From: Limnomonas spitsbergensis
Lineage: Eukaryota; Chlorophyta; Chlorophyceae; Chlamydomonadales
Length of the DNA: 64,000 nt
Assembly (NCBI GenBank): GCA_037349105.1
Contig: JAYJMM010000114.1
Span: forward strand, 3,897,501 to 3,961,500
Reading direction: 5' to 3'
Under the pieces are notes generated by a model. The model did not search any database and was not told the DNA's origin. It was given only the letters and a program-made list of their open reading frames with translations. Positions 1 to 11,700 of this stretch are shown here, piece by piece (positions within the stretch are counted from its first letter, which is position 1; each line of letters opens with the position of its first letter). Both the position numbers and the translations under genes were made by a program.

Positions 1-3000
1 GGTGTTCAACTGCCATTCAGGGTGTTCCAACTGCCATTCATTCCTCTTCTGTACACCCTCCCCTTATTCCCCACACCCCTGCAGCTGCACCCTCCTCTCC
101 CTTCTTCCCCACATCCCCCCTACCTGCTGTCACACCTCTCCTCCCTTTGCTCCCCACGCCTCTCCCTCTTCTTCCCCACACCCCTCCCACCTAATACAGC
201 CAGTCAGCGGGGTAGGAGTGCACCTTGAGCTACTCCTCTCCTCCCCCTTCTTCCTCACACCTCGCCCTAAGCTCCTCCACACCTCTCCCACTTCTTCCCC
301 ACACCCCTCCCACCTAATACAGCCAGTCAGCGGGGTAGGAGTGCACCTTGAGCTACTCCTCTCCTCCCCCTTTTTCCTCACACCTCTCCCTAAGCTCCTC
401 CACACCTCTCCCGTTTCTTCCCCAAACCCCTCTCACCTGATACAGCCAGTCAGCGGGATAGGAGTGCACCTTGAGCTGCTCCTCTCCTCCCCCTTCTTCC
501 TCACACCTCTCCCTAAGCTCCTCCACACCTCTCCCACTTCTTCCCCACACCCCTCCCACCTGATACAGCCAGTCAGCCGAGTAGGAGTGCACCTTGAGCT
601 GCACCGAGTCAAAGGAGCTGTCTGCCAGCTGCACGTCCAGCTCCGGCTGGAACGTTTTGGGGTTCTGGGGATTTGGGGCGGCAGGAGAAGGAGTAAAGGA
701 TGCTCTATGATGGGGATCTGAGGGCGTGGGCATCAGGCAGGAGAAGGAGTAAAGGATGCTCTGTGATGGGGCTCTGAGGGCGTGGGCATCAGGCAGGAGA
801 AGGAGTAAAGGATGCTCTGTGATGGGGCTCTGAGGGCGTGGGCATCAGGCAGGAGAAGGAGTAAAGGATGCTCTGTGATGGGGATCTGAGGGCGTGGGCA
901 TCAGGCAGGAGAAGGAGTAAAGGATGCTCTGTGATGGGGATCTGAGGGCGTGGGCATCAGGCAGGAGAAGGAGTAAAGGATGCTCTGTGATGGGGTTCTG
1001 AGGGCGTGGGCATCAGGCAGGAGAAGGAGTAAAGGATGCTCTGTGATGGGGCTCTGAGGGCGTGGGCATCAGGCAGGAAAAGGAGTCAAGGGTGATCTGT
1101 GCTGGGGCTCTGAAGGCGTGGGCATCAGGCAGGAACAGAGAAATCAAGATTCAGCGTGCATCGAGTCAAAGGAGCCAGCTGCATGTGCAGCTCCGGCCGG
1201 GGCGTTTCGGGGTTCTGGAGGTGGGGAGGTGACATGAGCTGCACGGGAATAAAAGGATAATGCCATGCACTTTGTTCAGAAGAGTTTTTGTTCTGGCTTT
1301 CAGCTTTATATACACGCACAGGGGTATCACAATGCTTGGCTGGGGACAAGGGTGGGAGAGGGACAGGTACCACCTAATGATGCCCCTGTTAATAACATTA
1401 TAAATTAAGTTTGAAGCTTTTTCAGACTCAAAATGCTTGGAGATAGAATCTTGCGGTACCGAAATAAACGGGTGAATTACATAATTGCAGGAATTTAAAG
1501 TAGCAATCCCTTTCTTTCCAGTCTGCCTTGCTGTCTGCTGATCGAAATAGCTAGTCTTCAGGCGTCTTACGTTTGCCCCCAGGGTGCGCAGATACTCGTC
1601 GCGCTGGCTGGTCACAATTTGCATGGCTCGACTTGCTTTCAGCATGGCTTTATCGTCCCAACTTGTTTGGTTCACACTTTCCCCACTGGGCCTTCTTGTT
1701 ATGCGTTCGGTTGTATTTTCTGTTGCCTCCTGGTTCAGGGTTCTGCTGCGTGCGCTTGTTAACCCTAACCCCTTACCCCTAAACCCTAGCTTGTTTAACG
1801 GTACATGTTCTGCCTTGTCTCCTCTTTTTCTCTGATTGTTGTTTGGCAGCGTTTCTCCTTGTCGCGGGTCCTGGGTGTTGTTTTAGTTTCATCTGCTGGG
1901 TTTCCCATGGTTCGCTCTGCCTGGCCCCGTCAAAACAAATTGGGTCGTACCGGTACGTTAACTTCGAAACAACAAGAACGATGGTACAAGTTCGAGGGAG
2001 TGCCAAGGACAGCCCCTGGCATGCCGGGGGGGTGGCATGTCCATGGCATTTCGATGGCATATTGAAGGGATGGCATGTCGATGGTGTTTTAATTGCATGC
2101 TGGAGGAACGGCATGCCCATGGCTTTTCGATTGCACTTTGAAACGATGCATGCAAGCATTTCGATTGCATGTTGAAGGGATGGCATGTCGAAAGCATGCC
2201 ATGTCCATAGCATCTTTTAGGGATGGCATGTCCATGACATTTCACTTGCATGGCATCTGCATGGGATGACGATGGGATACTGCATGCTACAAGTCCAAAT
2301 TGGCGGGGATCTTGAGCTTGGGTAGATATTCTGAGTTATATTGATAGTCTGAGCTTGAGTACCGGTAGATATTATGAGCTAGCGTAGATACTATGGCCAA
2401 GCAGGCTGATATTTCCATGCTACAATACCCTTCTCTCCCACCGCGCCGCTCAATTCAGCCGTTGGTAGCTGGCACCCATTCAGTCCATGATTGATATCTA
2501 CCAGTCCGGCCAAGCCCAGCTAATACCTTAAACCGAACTCCCACTACAGATTTAGGGTGTAGGGTCCAGGGTTGAAGCCAACCCATTTGGCCTACCTGCC
2601 TGCCTGCCTACCTCATTGCTACACCCGAATGCCCCTCACCTCGGCCACGCTGTTTTTGCTGCTGCTCGGCGTGAGCGATCCGCCCTTGGTCCCGTGCAAC
2701 CCCATCTTCATCCAATGCCACTTCAAACCCTGAACCTTCACCCCGCCTGTGCCTCACCTTCACCACGTCAAACACATAATTGATGTTGCTGTTGCTGAGC
2801 GTGAGCTCTCTGTCCCCAGTCCCCTGCAGCCCCAGCTTCTCCCGGTGCATCTCCCATTGCCACTTAAAACCCCAATCCCTCAGCCCTCACCCCGCCTGTC
2901 CCTCACCCCACCTGTCCCTCACCCCGCCTGTCCCTCACCCCGCCTGTCCCTCACCCCGCCTGTCCCTCACCCCGCCTGTCCCTCACCCCGCCTGTCCCTC

Positions 3001-5182
3001 ACCCCGCCTGTCCCTCACCCCGCCTGTCCCTCACCCCGCCTGTCCCTCACCCCGCCGGTCCCTCACCCCGCCGGTCCCTCACCCCGCCTGTCCCTCACCC
3101 CGCCTGTGCCTCACCCCGCCTGTGCCTCACCCCGCCTGTCCCTCACCCCGCCTGTGCCTCACCCCGCCTGTCCCTCACCCCGCCTGTCCCTCACCCCGCC
3201 TGTCCCTCACCCCGCCTGTCCCTCACCCCGCCTGTCCCTCACCCCGCCTGTCCCTCACCCCGCCTGTCCCTCACCCCGCCTGTCCCTCACCCCGCCTGTC
3301 CCTCACCCCGCCTGTCCCTCACCCCGCCTGTCCCTCACCCTGCCTGTCCCTCACCCCGCCTGTCCCTCACCCCGCCTGTCCCTCACCCCGCCTGTCCCTC
3401 ACCCCGCCTGTCCCTCACCCCGCCTGTCCCTCACCCCGCCTGTCCCTCACCCTGCCTGTCCCTCACCCCGCCTGTCCCTCACCCCGCCTGTGCCTCACCT
3501 TCACCACGTCAAACACATAGTTGATGTTGCCGTTGCTGAGCGTGAGCTCCCCGTCCCCCGTGCCCTGCAGACCCAGCTTCTCCCAGTGCCAGGTGAAGGT
3601 GATGTGGCAGCCGACGCCGCCCACCCACATGTTCAGCGCACGGTCGAGAATCACAAGCTTGGCTTCCTCGGAGGACGCGTTGAACGAGTCGACGCGGATG
3701 TCGCGCAACGCGACGCTGCTTGACAGCAAGAGAGTGTTGCAAGGGCATGCGAGTGGAGGGCAGAGGTGCGAGGAACATGCAGGTTTACATGGCAGTCCAG
3801 AGCCACAAGTGTGGCTTGCCCAAAGGACGCGTTTAGAGATTCGATGCGGATGCCACGCAATGCATCGCTGAAAGGCAAGAGTAGAGGGTATACAAGTGAA
3901 GGGCGTGGGTGCGAAGGGCAGGATTGAAGGGCAGCAGTTCAAGTTTAGCTGAGTTGTAGCTGAAACACCGTAAATGAAGCATTGCCACACCCCTGACATG
4001 GTACATGGTATGGCTATCACAAAGTAGTCGAGTCGTAGCTGAAACACGCTAAAATAAGCAGTGCCCTACACCTGATGTCCCCCAGAAATGGTACATGGTG
4101 TGACTACCACAATGTAGCCGAGTTGTAGCTGAAACACGCTAATATAAGCAGTGCCCTACACCTGCTATCCCCTATGCATAGTATGAGGTACGAATTCCGC
4201 AATGTAGCTGAATTGTAGCTGAAACACTCACAGACAAGCAGTGCCCCGCGCCTAATGTCCCCAGGAATGGTACTTGATACGACTAATGCAGTGAAGCTGA
4301 GTTGTAGCTGAAAGGCCCACACATTAGCAGTGCCTCACTCCTGATGCACCCCAGAAACTGTATGAGGTTCAATTTGGGCTGTGTAACGCAGCAGCAATGT
4401 AGCCGAGTTGTAGCTGAAACACCATGAACAACAAGTGCCCTGCAATTGCCCCGCTCCTGATAAACCCCAGGAATTGTATGGGAGTACGAAGTGTAGCAGT
4501 GTAGCTGTGTAGCTGTGTAGCTGAAACAACATGAGGTAAGCAGATAAGCAGTGTAGCTGTGTAGCTGAATGGGGTACGAGTTAAGCAGTGTAGCTGTGTA
4601 GCTGAATGGGGTACGAGTTAAGCAGTGTAGCTGTGTAGCTGAAACAACATTAGGTAAGCAGATAAGCAGTGCCCCGCACCTGATATCCCCAAGCAATGGT
4701 ATGTGGTACGCCCTCTGCACGTCTGGGATGACGAGGTCGTGCAGCTTGCCTTCCAGGATCAGCAGTCCCTGCACGGTGGCGTAGTCAAATAGGGACTGCC
4801 GCACCGCCAGCTGGACTCCAGGAGCGGCAGCAGTAGGATCCGCTGCTGTTCCTGTTGCTGCTGCTCCTGCTGCTGCTGCTCCTGCTGCTGCTCCGGTTGC
4901 TGCTTGACCCCCATCTGCTGCTTGGCCTGCAGCACCTGCTTGTCCTTCGTGCTGCTGCTGCTGCTGCTGCTGCTGTAGCTGCGCTGAGGAGGGGTCCTGG
5001 AAGCTTCTGTGCAGCTCGTTAGCTAGTAGGATGCGGTGGGCATGGTGCCTGTGCTGCTGCTGCTGCTGATGATGATTTCTCATGCTCTGCACCTCAGAGG
5101 GAGCTAGCATCAGCAGCGTCAGCGCCAGCAGCGTCGCTAGCAGGGTGGATGAGCGACGCGGGGAGTGCCGAGGGAAGGGCAT
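1..5182 (-). CDS. LBP/BPI-like lipid-binding protein, N-terminal part (3' end outside window)
   Basis: Spliced minus-strand model: exon 1 5182-4680, exon 2 3715-3499, exon 3 about 664-560; later exons lie left of the window. Exon 1 starts with ATG and a basic-hydrophobic signal peptide (residues 1-33), then a low-complexity His/Gln/Ala region, then the family start (FDYATVQGLLILEGKL, LVIPDVQRAYHIPLLGDI). Exon 2 continues as ALRDIRVDSFNASSEEAKLV, then a W-x-W core and GDGELTLSNGNINYVFDV. Exon 3 holds DVQLADSSFDSVQLKVHSY and ends ADWLYQ, equal to the GASWLYQ/GWLIQ segment of the BPI N-terminal domain. Splice phases are consistent (2, 0, 0). In plants and animals this family binds lipopolysaccharide or lipids outside the cell. 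The exact start of exon 3 is uncertain (646 or 664). All three introns carry decayed copies of exon edges. Confidence 0.75.
170..559 (-). repeat. About 120-bp tandem repeat containing exon 3 end and donor of the LBP/BPI gene
   Basis: Three further copies of the exon 3 end (the stretch encoding VHSYSADWLYQ plus the following GTGGGAG or GTGAGAG donor) follow the real one at about 120-bp spacing, with their donors near 439, 319 and 199. Each copy keeps a GT donor at the equivalent place. Confidence 0.85.
665..1230 (-). repeat. 56-bp minisatellite ending in a decayed copy of LBP/BPI exon 3
   Basis: About seven to eight copies of a 56-bp unit (contains ggcatcaggcaggagaagga) lie directly upstream of exon 3 in gene orientation. 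At about 1150-1225 the array ends in a degenerate copy of the exon 3 acceptor and coding start (NPETPRPELHMQL compared with NPKTFQPELDVQL). The array therefore spans an acceptor-side duplication. Confidence 0.8.
1240..2600. other. LBP/BPI intron 2 interior: no exon recognised
   Basis: No further coding segment of the LBP/BPI gene is seen. About 1800-1990 resembles 30360-30490 (both contain a tctgcctggcccc/tgtctggccctttcg-like core followed by gttaacttcgaaacaac or gtcaactttgcaacaac), which suggests a dispersed element end. At 2030-2270 there are imperfect repeats of a ggcatgtccatggcat type. Confidence 0.4.
2608..2850 (-). repeat. Two decayed copies of LBP/BPI exon 2 end
   Basis: About 2756-2850 repeats 3497-3590 (the exon 2 end encoding LGLQGTGD..LTLSN.NINYVFDVVK, with its GTGAGG donor). 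About 2645-2740 is a third, more decayed copy. They lie beyond the 16-bp minisatellite and are read as partial tandem duplications of the exon rather than functional exons. Confidence 0.7.
2880..3498 (-). repeat. 16-bp minisatellite starting exactly at the exon 2 donor
   Basis: Nearly 40 copies of CCCCGCCTGTCCCTCA (plus strand). On the gene strand the unit reads GGTGAGGGACAGGCGG, and the first unit begins at the exon 2 donor (AAG|GTGAGGCACAGG), so every unit carries a donor-like GGTGAGG. Long proline-rich reading frames here (2749-3723) are array artefacts. Confidence 0.9.
3740..3890 (-). repeat. Partial duplicate of LBP/BPI exon 2 start with acceptor
   Basis: Minus strand shows a pyrimidine tract and CAG followed by codons for DALRGIRIESLNASFGQATL, a diverged copy of exon 2 (VALRDIRVDSFNASSEEAKL). 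It lies upstream of the true acceptor at 3716 and lacks the rest of the exon. Confidence 0.75.
4000..4679 (-). repeat. About 100-bp tandem copies of exon 1 end and donor
   Basis: In LBP/BPI intron 1 the segment around the exon 1 donor (plus-strand gcagtgccccgcacctgat) recurs at about 4653, 4325, 4230, 4150 and 4050, followed by related gtagctgagttgtagctgaa modules and shorter gtgtagctgtgtagctgaa repeats (4490-4650). Confidence 0.8.
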
Positions 5183-5763
5183 AGCGGACGAGTGCTCGCT
5201 GCGACGGGCGTCAGGCGAGGCTCGCGCAGCGGGGAATGGAATGGGGTGGCTTCTCTTCCCTGTAATATGATCTCAGCTGCCGCGAAGAATCGAGTTTACT
5301 TTATACGCTTCAGCAACGGCTTATTTATGCGCGCACGGGTCTTGAGGGATGGCCTGGCGAACAAATTGGCTTAGCAGCTAAAGCAGGTACAGGGATTCAT
5401 ATGGAACTGTCCAGAAATGTAATAACGCTGCATGATGCATTGGCTCGAACCAGGGCTCTGACAACCCTTGCTGCTCCGAATCCTGTATCCTGGGTTCCGG
5501 AGCCAGCTTTACAGAATCTCCCCCAGCCAATCTGTGCTTGGGCCCTTACATGCTGTATTCCTGAACCCTCTGCTCTGTTCCCTGAGGTTGCACGTTTTCA
5601 TTATTTCAAGCACTGCTCCGGCCACCATTGTAATCATTGATGGGAAAACACGCTCTTGGCCCTCCTCCCCCCTCCTCAATCCTCATCACTCCTTCCACCG
5701 CCAATCAGATCGCAAGTCCATCGCAGGCACACAGGACTCCGTCATCACTCAAGGACACAAGGG
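5183..5763. promoter_or_regulatory. Head-to-head intergenic spacer between LBP/BPI gene and RAD51D
   Basis: The two start codons face away from each other across 581 bp, so this stretch must hold the 5' UTRs and core promoters of both genes. I see no certain TATA box or other element; an A/T-rich patch lies at 5280-5340. Confidence 0.5.
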
Positions 5764-8700
5764 ATGCCTCGTATTGCAGAGCTGGGAGGCGGCCAGATGT
5801 CGGCTCATGGGCAGCAATATCTCAGCCAGAAGTATGGCACAGGTGAGACTGGCTTGATGGATCGTCAACAAACCTACAGTATAACATAATGTGTCAGCAC
5901 TGATTCCTCCCCCCCCCCCCCACTTTCCATGCTGCTGCTGACTCATCGATTTGGTTTTTTGTTTGAAATGTCCAGTGGAGGGCTTCGTGCACGATTACTA
6001 CACCAGGCAGCAGGTGAGCCTTCAAATAATCCAGTGGTTTCAAATAATCCAGTGGTTTCAAATAATCCAGTGGTTTCAAATAATCCAGTGGTTTCAAATC
6101 TTCAGATTGCACTTGGGACTGGTTGATTTAGGGTTCAGAGTGTAGAGTAGGTTCGCCCATGAATGCATTGCTGCATTCACTGCCCGCTAAATCTCGCAAT
6201 GACGCATTGATGGTGCATGGCGAATGTAGCATGGGCTTCAGCATGGCAAATGTAGCATGGGCTTTAGCGTGGCCAATATAGCATGCTGCACAGCATGTCC
6301 AATATAGCATGCTGCACAGCATGTCCAATATAGCATGCTGCACAGCATGGCCAATATAGCTTATTGGCCATGCTTTTTAGCACGCTGGGACTTCAGCTGC
6401 CTGGGCATGCGTTCTGTACTTCACACCTTGTCACACCTTGTACTTCACACCTTGGACCCAATCCTTCAAACGCAAACATTTAGTTGCCAAGTCAAGAAAC
6501 TAATCGCTGCAAGGAACTATGTAAGGAAGTAATCGCTGCAAGACTCGGGCATATTGTAGTGCCTCCTGCACGTGCTGCCACAAAGCGAATGCTTGCTCGT
6601 CCATCACAGCGAGGAGCCTCAATTTACATTCTGTTAACTCTTGGAGGATAATAACGGATATACTCGAGGACATACTTATTAAAATATGTAACTCCTCCTT
6701 CATGTAGCAGCAGCAACAGGAACATCAGCAGCACGCGGGGCTGCTAGAAGACGCACACTGTCCGAGCTTGGAGAGCTGCATCGTCTCATGTATCGCACCG
6801 AAGCCACAATCGGGGCTCCAGCTGTACCAGCAGGCAAGCGACGACCTGCGACTGCTTCCCTCAGGCTGCAACAGGTGAAAGGGGGAAGGGGAAAGAGAAC
6901 TGCTTCCCTCAGGGGAAAGGTGAAAGGGGAGAATTGCTTCCGTCAGGGGAAAGGTGAAAGGGGAAAGAGAATGCTTCCCTCTTGCTGAAGGGGGAAAGGG
7001 GAAACAGCTGCCCTCAGGGGAAAGGGGAAAGGGGGGAAATAACTGCTTCCCTCAGGTTGCAACAGGTGAAAGGTGAAAGGGGAAAGAGAACTGCTTCCCT
7101 CAGGCTGAAACAGCTGAAAGAGAGAGCCTATCACGGCAACGGCACGGGTGTGGCTCCGGCCCTGAGTTGCGCTGTTCCCTTGACCCAATAAAGAGACGTG
7201 TTTTGAACAGGCCAGAGCCTTGCTGGTTGGCCGCCGCATTGGCTTGGCGATAGTTGTGTGGTTGTAGCTCCAGTCCCGAGCCGCGCTGCTCCTTTAGCCC
7301 GCATATCAAGTGCATGCATTCAACGGGCTGGAGCCTGACTCAGCCCCCGTGCCCCTCTGCCCTCTGCATGCTCCCATGGTTTCATCAGCCTGGACGCGCT
7401 ACTCAGCCATGGGTTGAGGGAGGGGCAGCTGACAGAGCTGGCCGGAGAGTCTTCGTCGGGGAAGACTCAAATTCTGATGCAGGTACAGTCCCGTGGCGCT
7501 CCTTATCTGGCTCTCGGTGTGATGTAGGTTTGAAATGAGTGTAATGCGTATTATTAGGTGGCTTATTAGTGTGATGCGGGAATGATGTGGGTGTGAAATG
7601 AGTGTGATGCATATTCTTAGGTGGCTTATTGTGATGTGGGTGTGACACTTTTTCTTAGGTGGCTGGGATGCTTTGTTCTATGTTCAAGTGTTTATTTGTA
7701 TACGGCTTGGGTTTAGGGCTTTGGGTTAGGGCTTTGGGTTTAGGGCTTTGGGTTTAGGGCTTGGGTTTAGGGCTTTGGGTTAGGGCTTTGGGTTTAGGGC
7801 TTTGGGTTTAGGGCTTGGGTTTAGGGCTTGTGTTCGTATGCGGCTTGGGTTTAGGGCTATGGGCTTAGGGCTATGGGTTTAGGGCTTGCATTAGGGTTAA
7901 GGTTTTAGATTTTAGAAACTGCCTTGATCATGTAGCCGATCTTCTCCATATTGCCACTCCTTCCTGCCTTCTGCTTTGCAGTTGGCCGCGCTGACTGCTC
8001 TGAGGGGAGAAGGTGTGCTCTACTTTGACCTCACAAACTCCTTTCGGGCAGAGAGAGTGATGGCCATGGCTGCTGCTTTTACTGGAAGAAGCATCCCCCC
8101 TGAGGTGAGGGATTAGGCAGGACATCCGCCCCTGAGGTGAGGGATTAGGCAGGACATCCCCCCCTAAGGTGAGGGATTAGGCAGGACATCCCCCCCTGAG
8201 GTGAGGGATTAGGCAGGACATCCCCCCCTGAGGTGAGGGATTAGGCAGGACATCCCCCCCTGAGGTGAGGGATTAGGCAGGATCCCCCCCTTGAGGTGAG
8301 GGATTAGGCAGGACATCCCCCCCTGAGGTGAGGGATTAGGCAGGACATCCCCCCCTGAGGTGAGGGATTAGGCAGGACATCCCCCCCTGAGGTGAGGGAT
8401 TAGGCAGGACATCCCCCCCTGAGGTGAGGGATTAGGCAGGACATCCCCCCCTGAGGTGAGGGATTAGGCAGGACATCCCCCCCTGAGGTGAGGGATTAGG
8501 CAGGACATCCCCCCTGAGGTGAGGGATTAGGCAGGACATCCCCCCCCTGAGGTGAGGGATTAGGCAGGACATCCCCCCCTGAGGTGAGGGATTAGGCAGG
8601 ACATCCCCCCCTGAGGTGAGGGATTAGGCAGGACATCCCCCCCTGAGGTGAGGGATTAGGCAGGATCCCCCCCCTGAGGTGAGGGATTAGGCAGGACATC

Positions 8701-11700
8701 CCCCCCTGAGGTGAGGGATTAGGCAGGACATCCGCCCCTGAGGTGAGGGATTAGGCAGGACATCCCCCCCCCTGAGGTGAGGGATTAGGCAGGACATCCC
8801 CCCCTGAGGTGAGGGATTAGGCAGGACATCCCCACCTGAGGTGAGGGATTAGGCAGGACATCCCCCCCCTGAGGTGAGGGATTAGGCAGGACATCCCCCC
8901 CCTGAGGTGAGGGATTAGGCAGGACATCCCCCCCCTGAGGTGAGGGATTGGGCAGGATCCCCCCCTGAGGTGAGGGATTAGGCAGGACATCCCCCCCCTG
9001 AGGTGAGGGATTGGGCAAGATCCCCCCCTGAGGTGAGGGATTAGGCAGGACATCCCCCCCCTGAGGTGAGGGATTAGGCAGGACATCCCCCCCCTGAGGT
9101 GAGGGATTAGGCAGGACATCCCCCCCCTGAGGTGAGGGATTAGGCAGGACATCCCCCCCCTGAGGTGAGGGATTAGGCAGGACATCCCCCCCTGAGGTGA
9201 GGGATTAGGCAGGATCCCCCCCTGAGGTGAGGGATTGGGCAGGATCCCCCCCTGAGGTGAGGGATTGGGCAGGATCCCCCCCTGAGGTGAGGGATTAGGC
9301 AGGACATCCCCCCCTGAGGTGAGGGATTGGGCAGGATATCCCCCTGAGGTGAGGGATTAGGCAGGACATCCCCCCCTGAGGTGAGGGATTAGGCAGGATC
9401 CCCCCCTGAGGTGAGGGATTGGGCAGGATCCCCCCCTGAGGTGAGGGATTAGGCAGGATATCCCCCCTGAGGTGAGGGATTAGGCAGGATCCCCCCCTGA
9501 GGTGAGGGATTAGGCAGGATCCCCCCCTGAGGTGAGGGATTAGGCAGGATATCCACCCCTGAGGTGAGGGATTAGGCAGGATATCCACCCCTGAGGTGAG
9601 GGATTGGGCAGGATATCCCCCCCTGAGGTGAGGGATTGGGCAGGATATCCCCCCCTGAGGTGAGGGATTGGGCAGGATATCCCCCCCTGAGGTGACGGAT
9701 TAGGCAGGACATCCCCCCCTGAGGTGAGGGATTAGGCAGGATATCCCCCCCTGAGGTGAGGGATTAGGCAGGATATCCCCCCCTGAGGTGAGGGATTAGG
9801 CAGGATATCCCCCCCTGAGGTGAGGGATTAGGCAGGATATCCACCCCTGAGGTGAGGGATTGGGCAGGATATCCCCCCCTGAGGTGAGGGATTGGGCAGG
9901 ATATCCCCCCCTGAGGTGAGGGATTGGGCAGGATATCCCCCCCTGAGGTGAGGGATTGGGCAGGATATCCCCCCTGAGTGTAACCTCTTTAACCACCGTG
10001 TCCATCTGCTGGTTTACGTTGAAGATAGTGGTTTCACGAGCACCATTATATAGTACTCAGTTATTTCACGTATAGTTTAAAACGGTGCATACCCGCTGGG
10101 CCCTGCTGAAGGCTTGGCCGCGTGGGGCTGGTAGGGAATGACTAGGCTCAATTCCAGCTATCATGCACAGCCTGGGCCAGTTGTTTTACGTTTTGTACAC
10201 AATTGTGTGTTTTTGTAATCAGATGCCTTTAAAAACGGTGGAATCCCAGCTCTTATAAAACAGAAGGAAACAGTATGAAAATCCCCTATACCCTTCACCT
10301 TCTACCCTAAAACAAAAAGAAAATAAAACAAATTGAAAAATGGGACCCTCCAAGCATATTTGCCCCCTCAAAATCCTGCAAACTATCCGGTTTTTGATCT
10401 CTCGAAACACGTCAAAGAAGCTGCTTGTACAAAGAGCGCGCGCCCCTTCCTGGCCAGGACCCGGATGCAGACGCCTTCAGCCGTCAAGTGCTGTCAAGAC
10501 ATTGCAAAATCCCGTTCTTTTTTCTCCCTCGAAAAGTATTTCAGCTGTTTCTCACACACCACCGACCCTCCCTGGCCAGGACCCGGAGGCAGACGCCTTC
10601 AGCCGCCAAGTGCTGTCAAACATCGCCGTCTTCCGCGCCCACGACATCGCGGACGTCCTCACGCTCCTGGACCGCCTGGGGAGTGCCCTGGAGGAGCAGA
10701 GGCTAAGCAGGCAGCAGGCAGGGACCAGGCCGCACCAGCAGGCAGCGCCAGGGCCGCACCAGCAGGCACCGGAGCGGGTGGAGGGTGATGCACAAACAGC
10801 TCGGGCTGCGCCTGCGACCCCCGCTGGGGCTCCTGCGGCCCGTCCCGCCGCCTGGGCCTGTCTGTCTCAGCTCCTGGGGCCTGCCACACCGAGCCTGCTG
10901 ATCATGGACTCCATCTCCTCAGTGGTCACACCTGTGCTGGGGGGGCAACACAGCCAGGGGCATGCCCTCATGCTGAGCCTGGCGCGCATGGTGAAGCAGG
11001 TGGTGGTGAGATACAAGCTGGCGGCTATCGTTAGCAACCATGTGGTGGGCGGCGGTGGCGGCAGCTGGGGGACGGCCTCTGGCCACCCGGGTGGCGGCGG
11101 CGCGGCGGATCACGCGAGGGACAGGGCGCACAGCGCCAGCAGCAGCAGCAGCAGCAGCAGCAGTAAGCCGGCGATGGGGGAGCACTGGCGCAACCAGTGC
11201 AGTTGGCGGCTGATGCTTTCGCTCAGACAGGGGAACATGCGAGTGGCCGAGCGCCTCGCCTCGCCTCTGCACGTGAGTGTTTAGGGTTTTACGGGGTTTT
11301 AGGGTTGAGGGTTGAGGGGAACACGTGCGTTGTCTAGTGCTGGCTGCAATAAATTGCTTTCCATGTCCGCTGCTCAGCTGTTCATCACTATGTGGGAAGT
11401 GTGTGGGGGGGGGGGGCTACCTGCATGCAACGGGCAGATTATGACCAGTAGGAGGTGCGAACAAGGGCAGCTGTGAATTTTTAAAGTCCAACAGAGCATC
11501 ACATTTGATGCATGGGACATGTGCCCGTAAACCGGTACAGGCACTAAATACGCCAGGATAGCGAGCGAAAACCAGTGCCCCCCCCGGGCTAGCAACCCAA
11601 GCTGTTGTCACACCCATTGTGCTGTTCGCTTCGGGCCGCAGGCTGTTGGCGGTGAGGAAGCGTGGTTTGAGATCACGGATGCGGGGGTCGTGGACGTCAA

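Noticed and set aside
2749..3723. Proline-rich open frames of 246-324 residues on the plus strand
   Set aside because: They are reading frames through a 16-bp minisatellite inside the LBP/BPI intron; the real coding exon here is on the minus strand.
7690..7910. Chromosome end (telomere)
   Set aside because: Repeats are interrupted, internal to a gene and followed by more than 50 kb of genes.
8091..9985. CRISPR-like regular repeat array
   Set aside because: Units are contiguous with no unique spacers, and the genome is eukaryotic.
8785..10005. Minus-strand open frames of PNPSPQGG / CLIPHLRGG repeats
   Set aside because: Pure translation of the RAD51D intron 5 minisatellite; frames shift with unit length and no non-repeat coding flanks exist.
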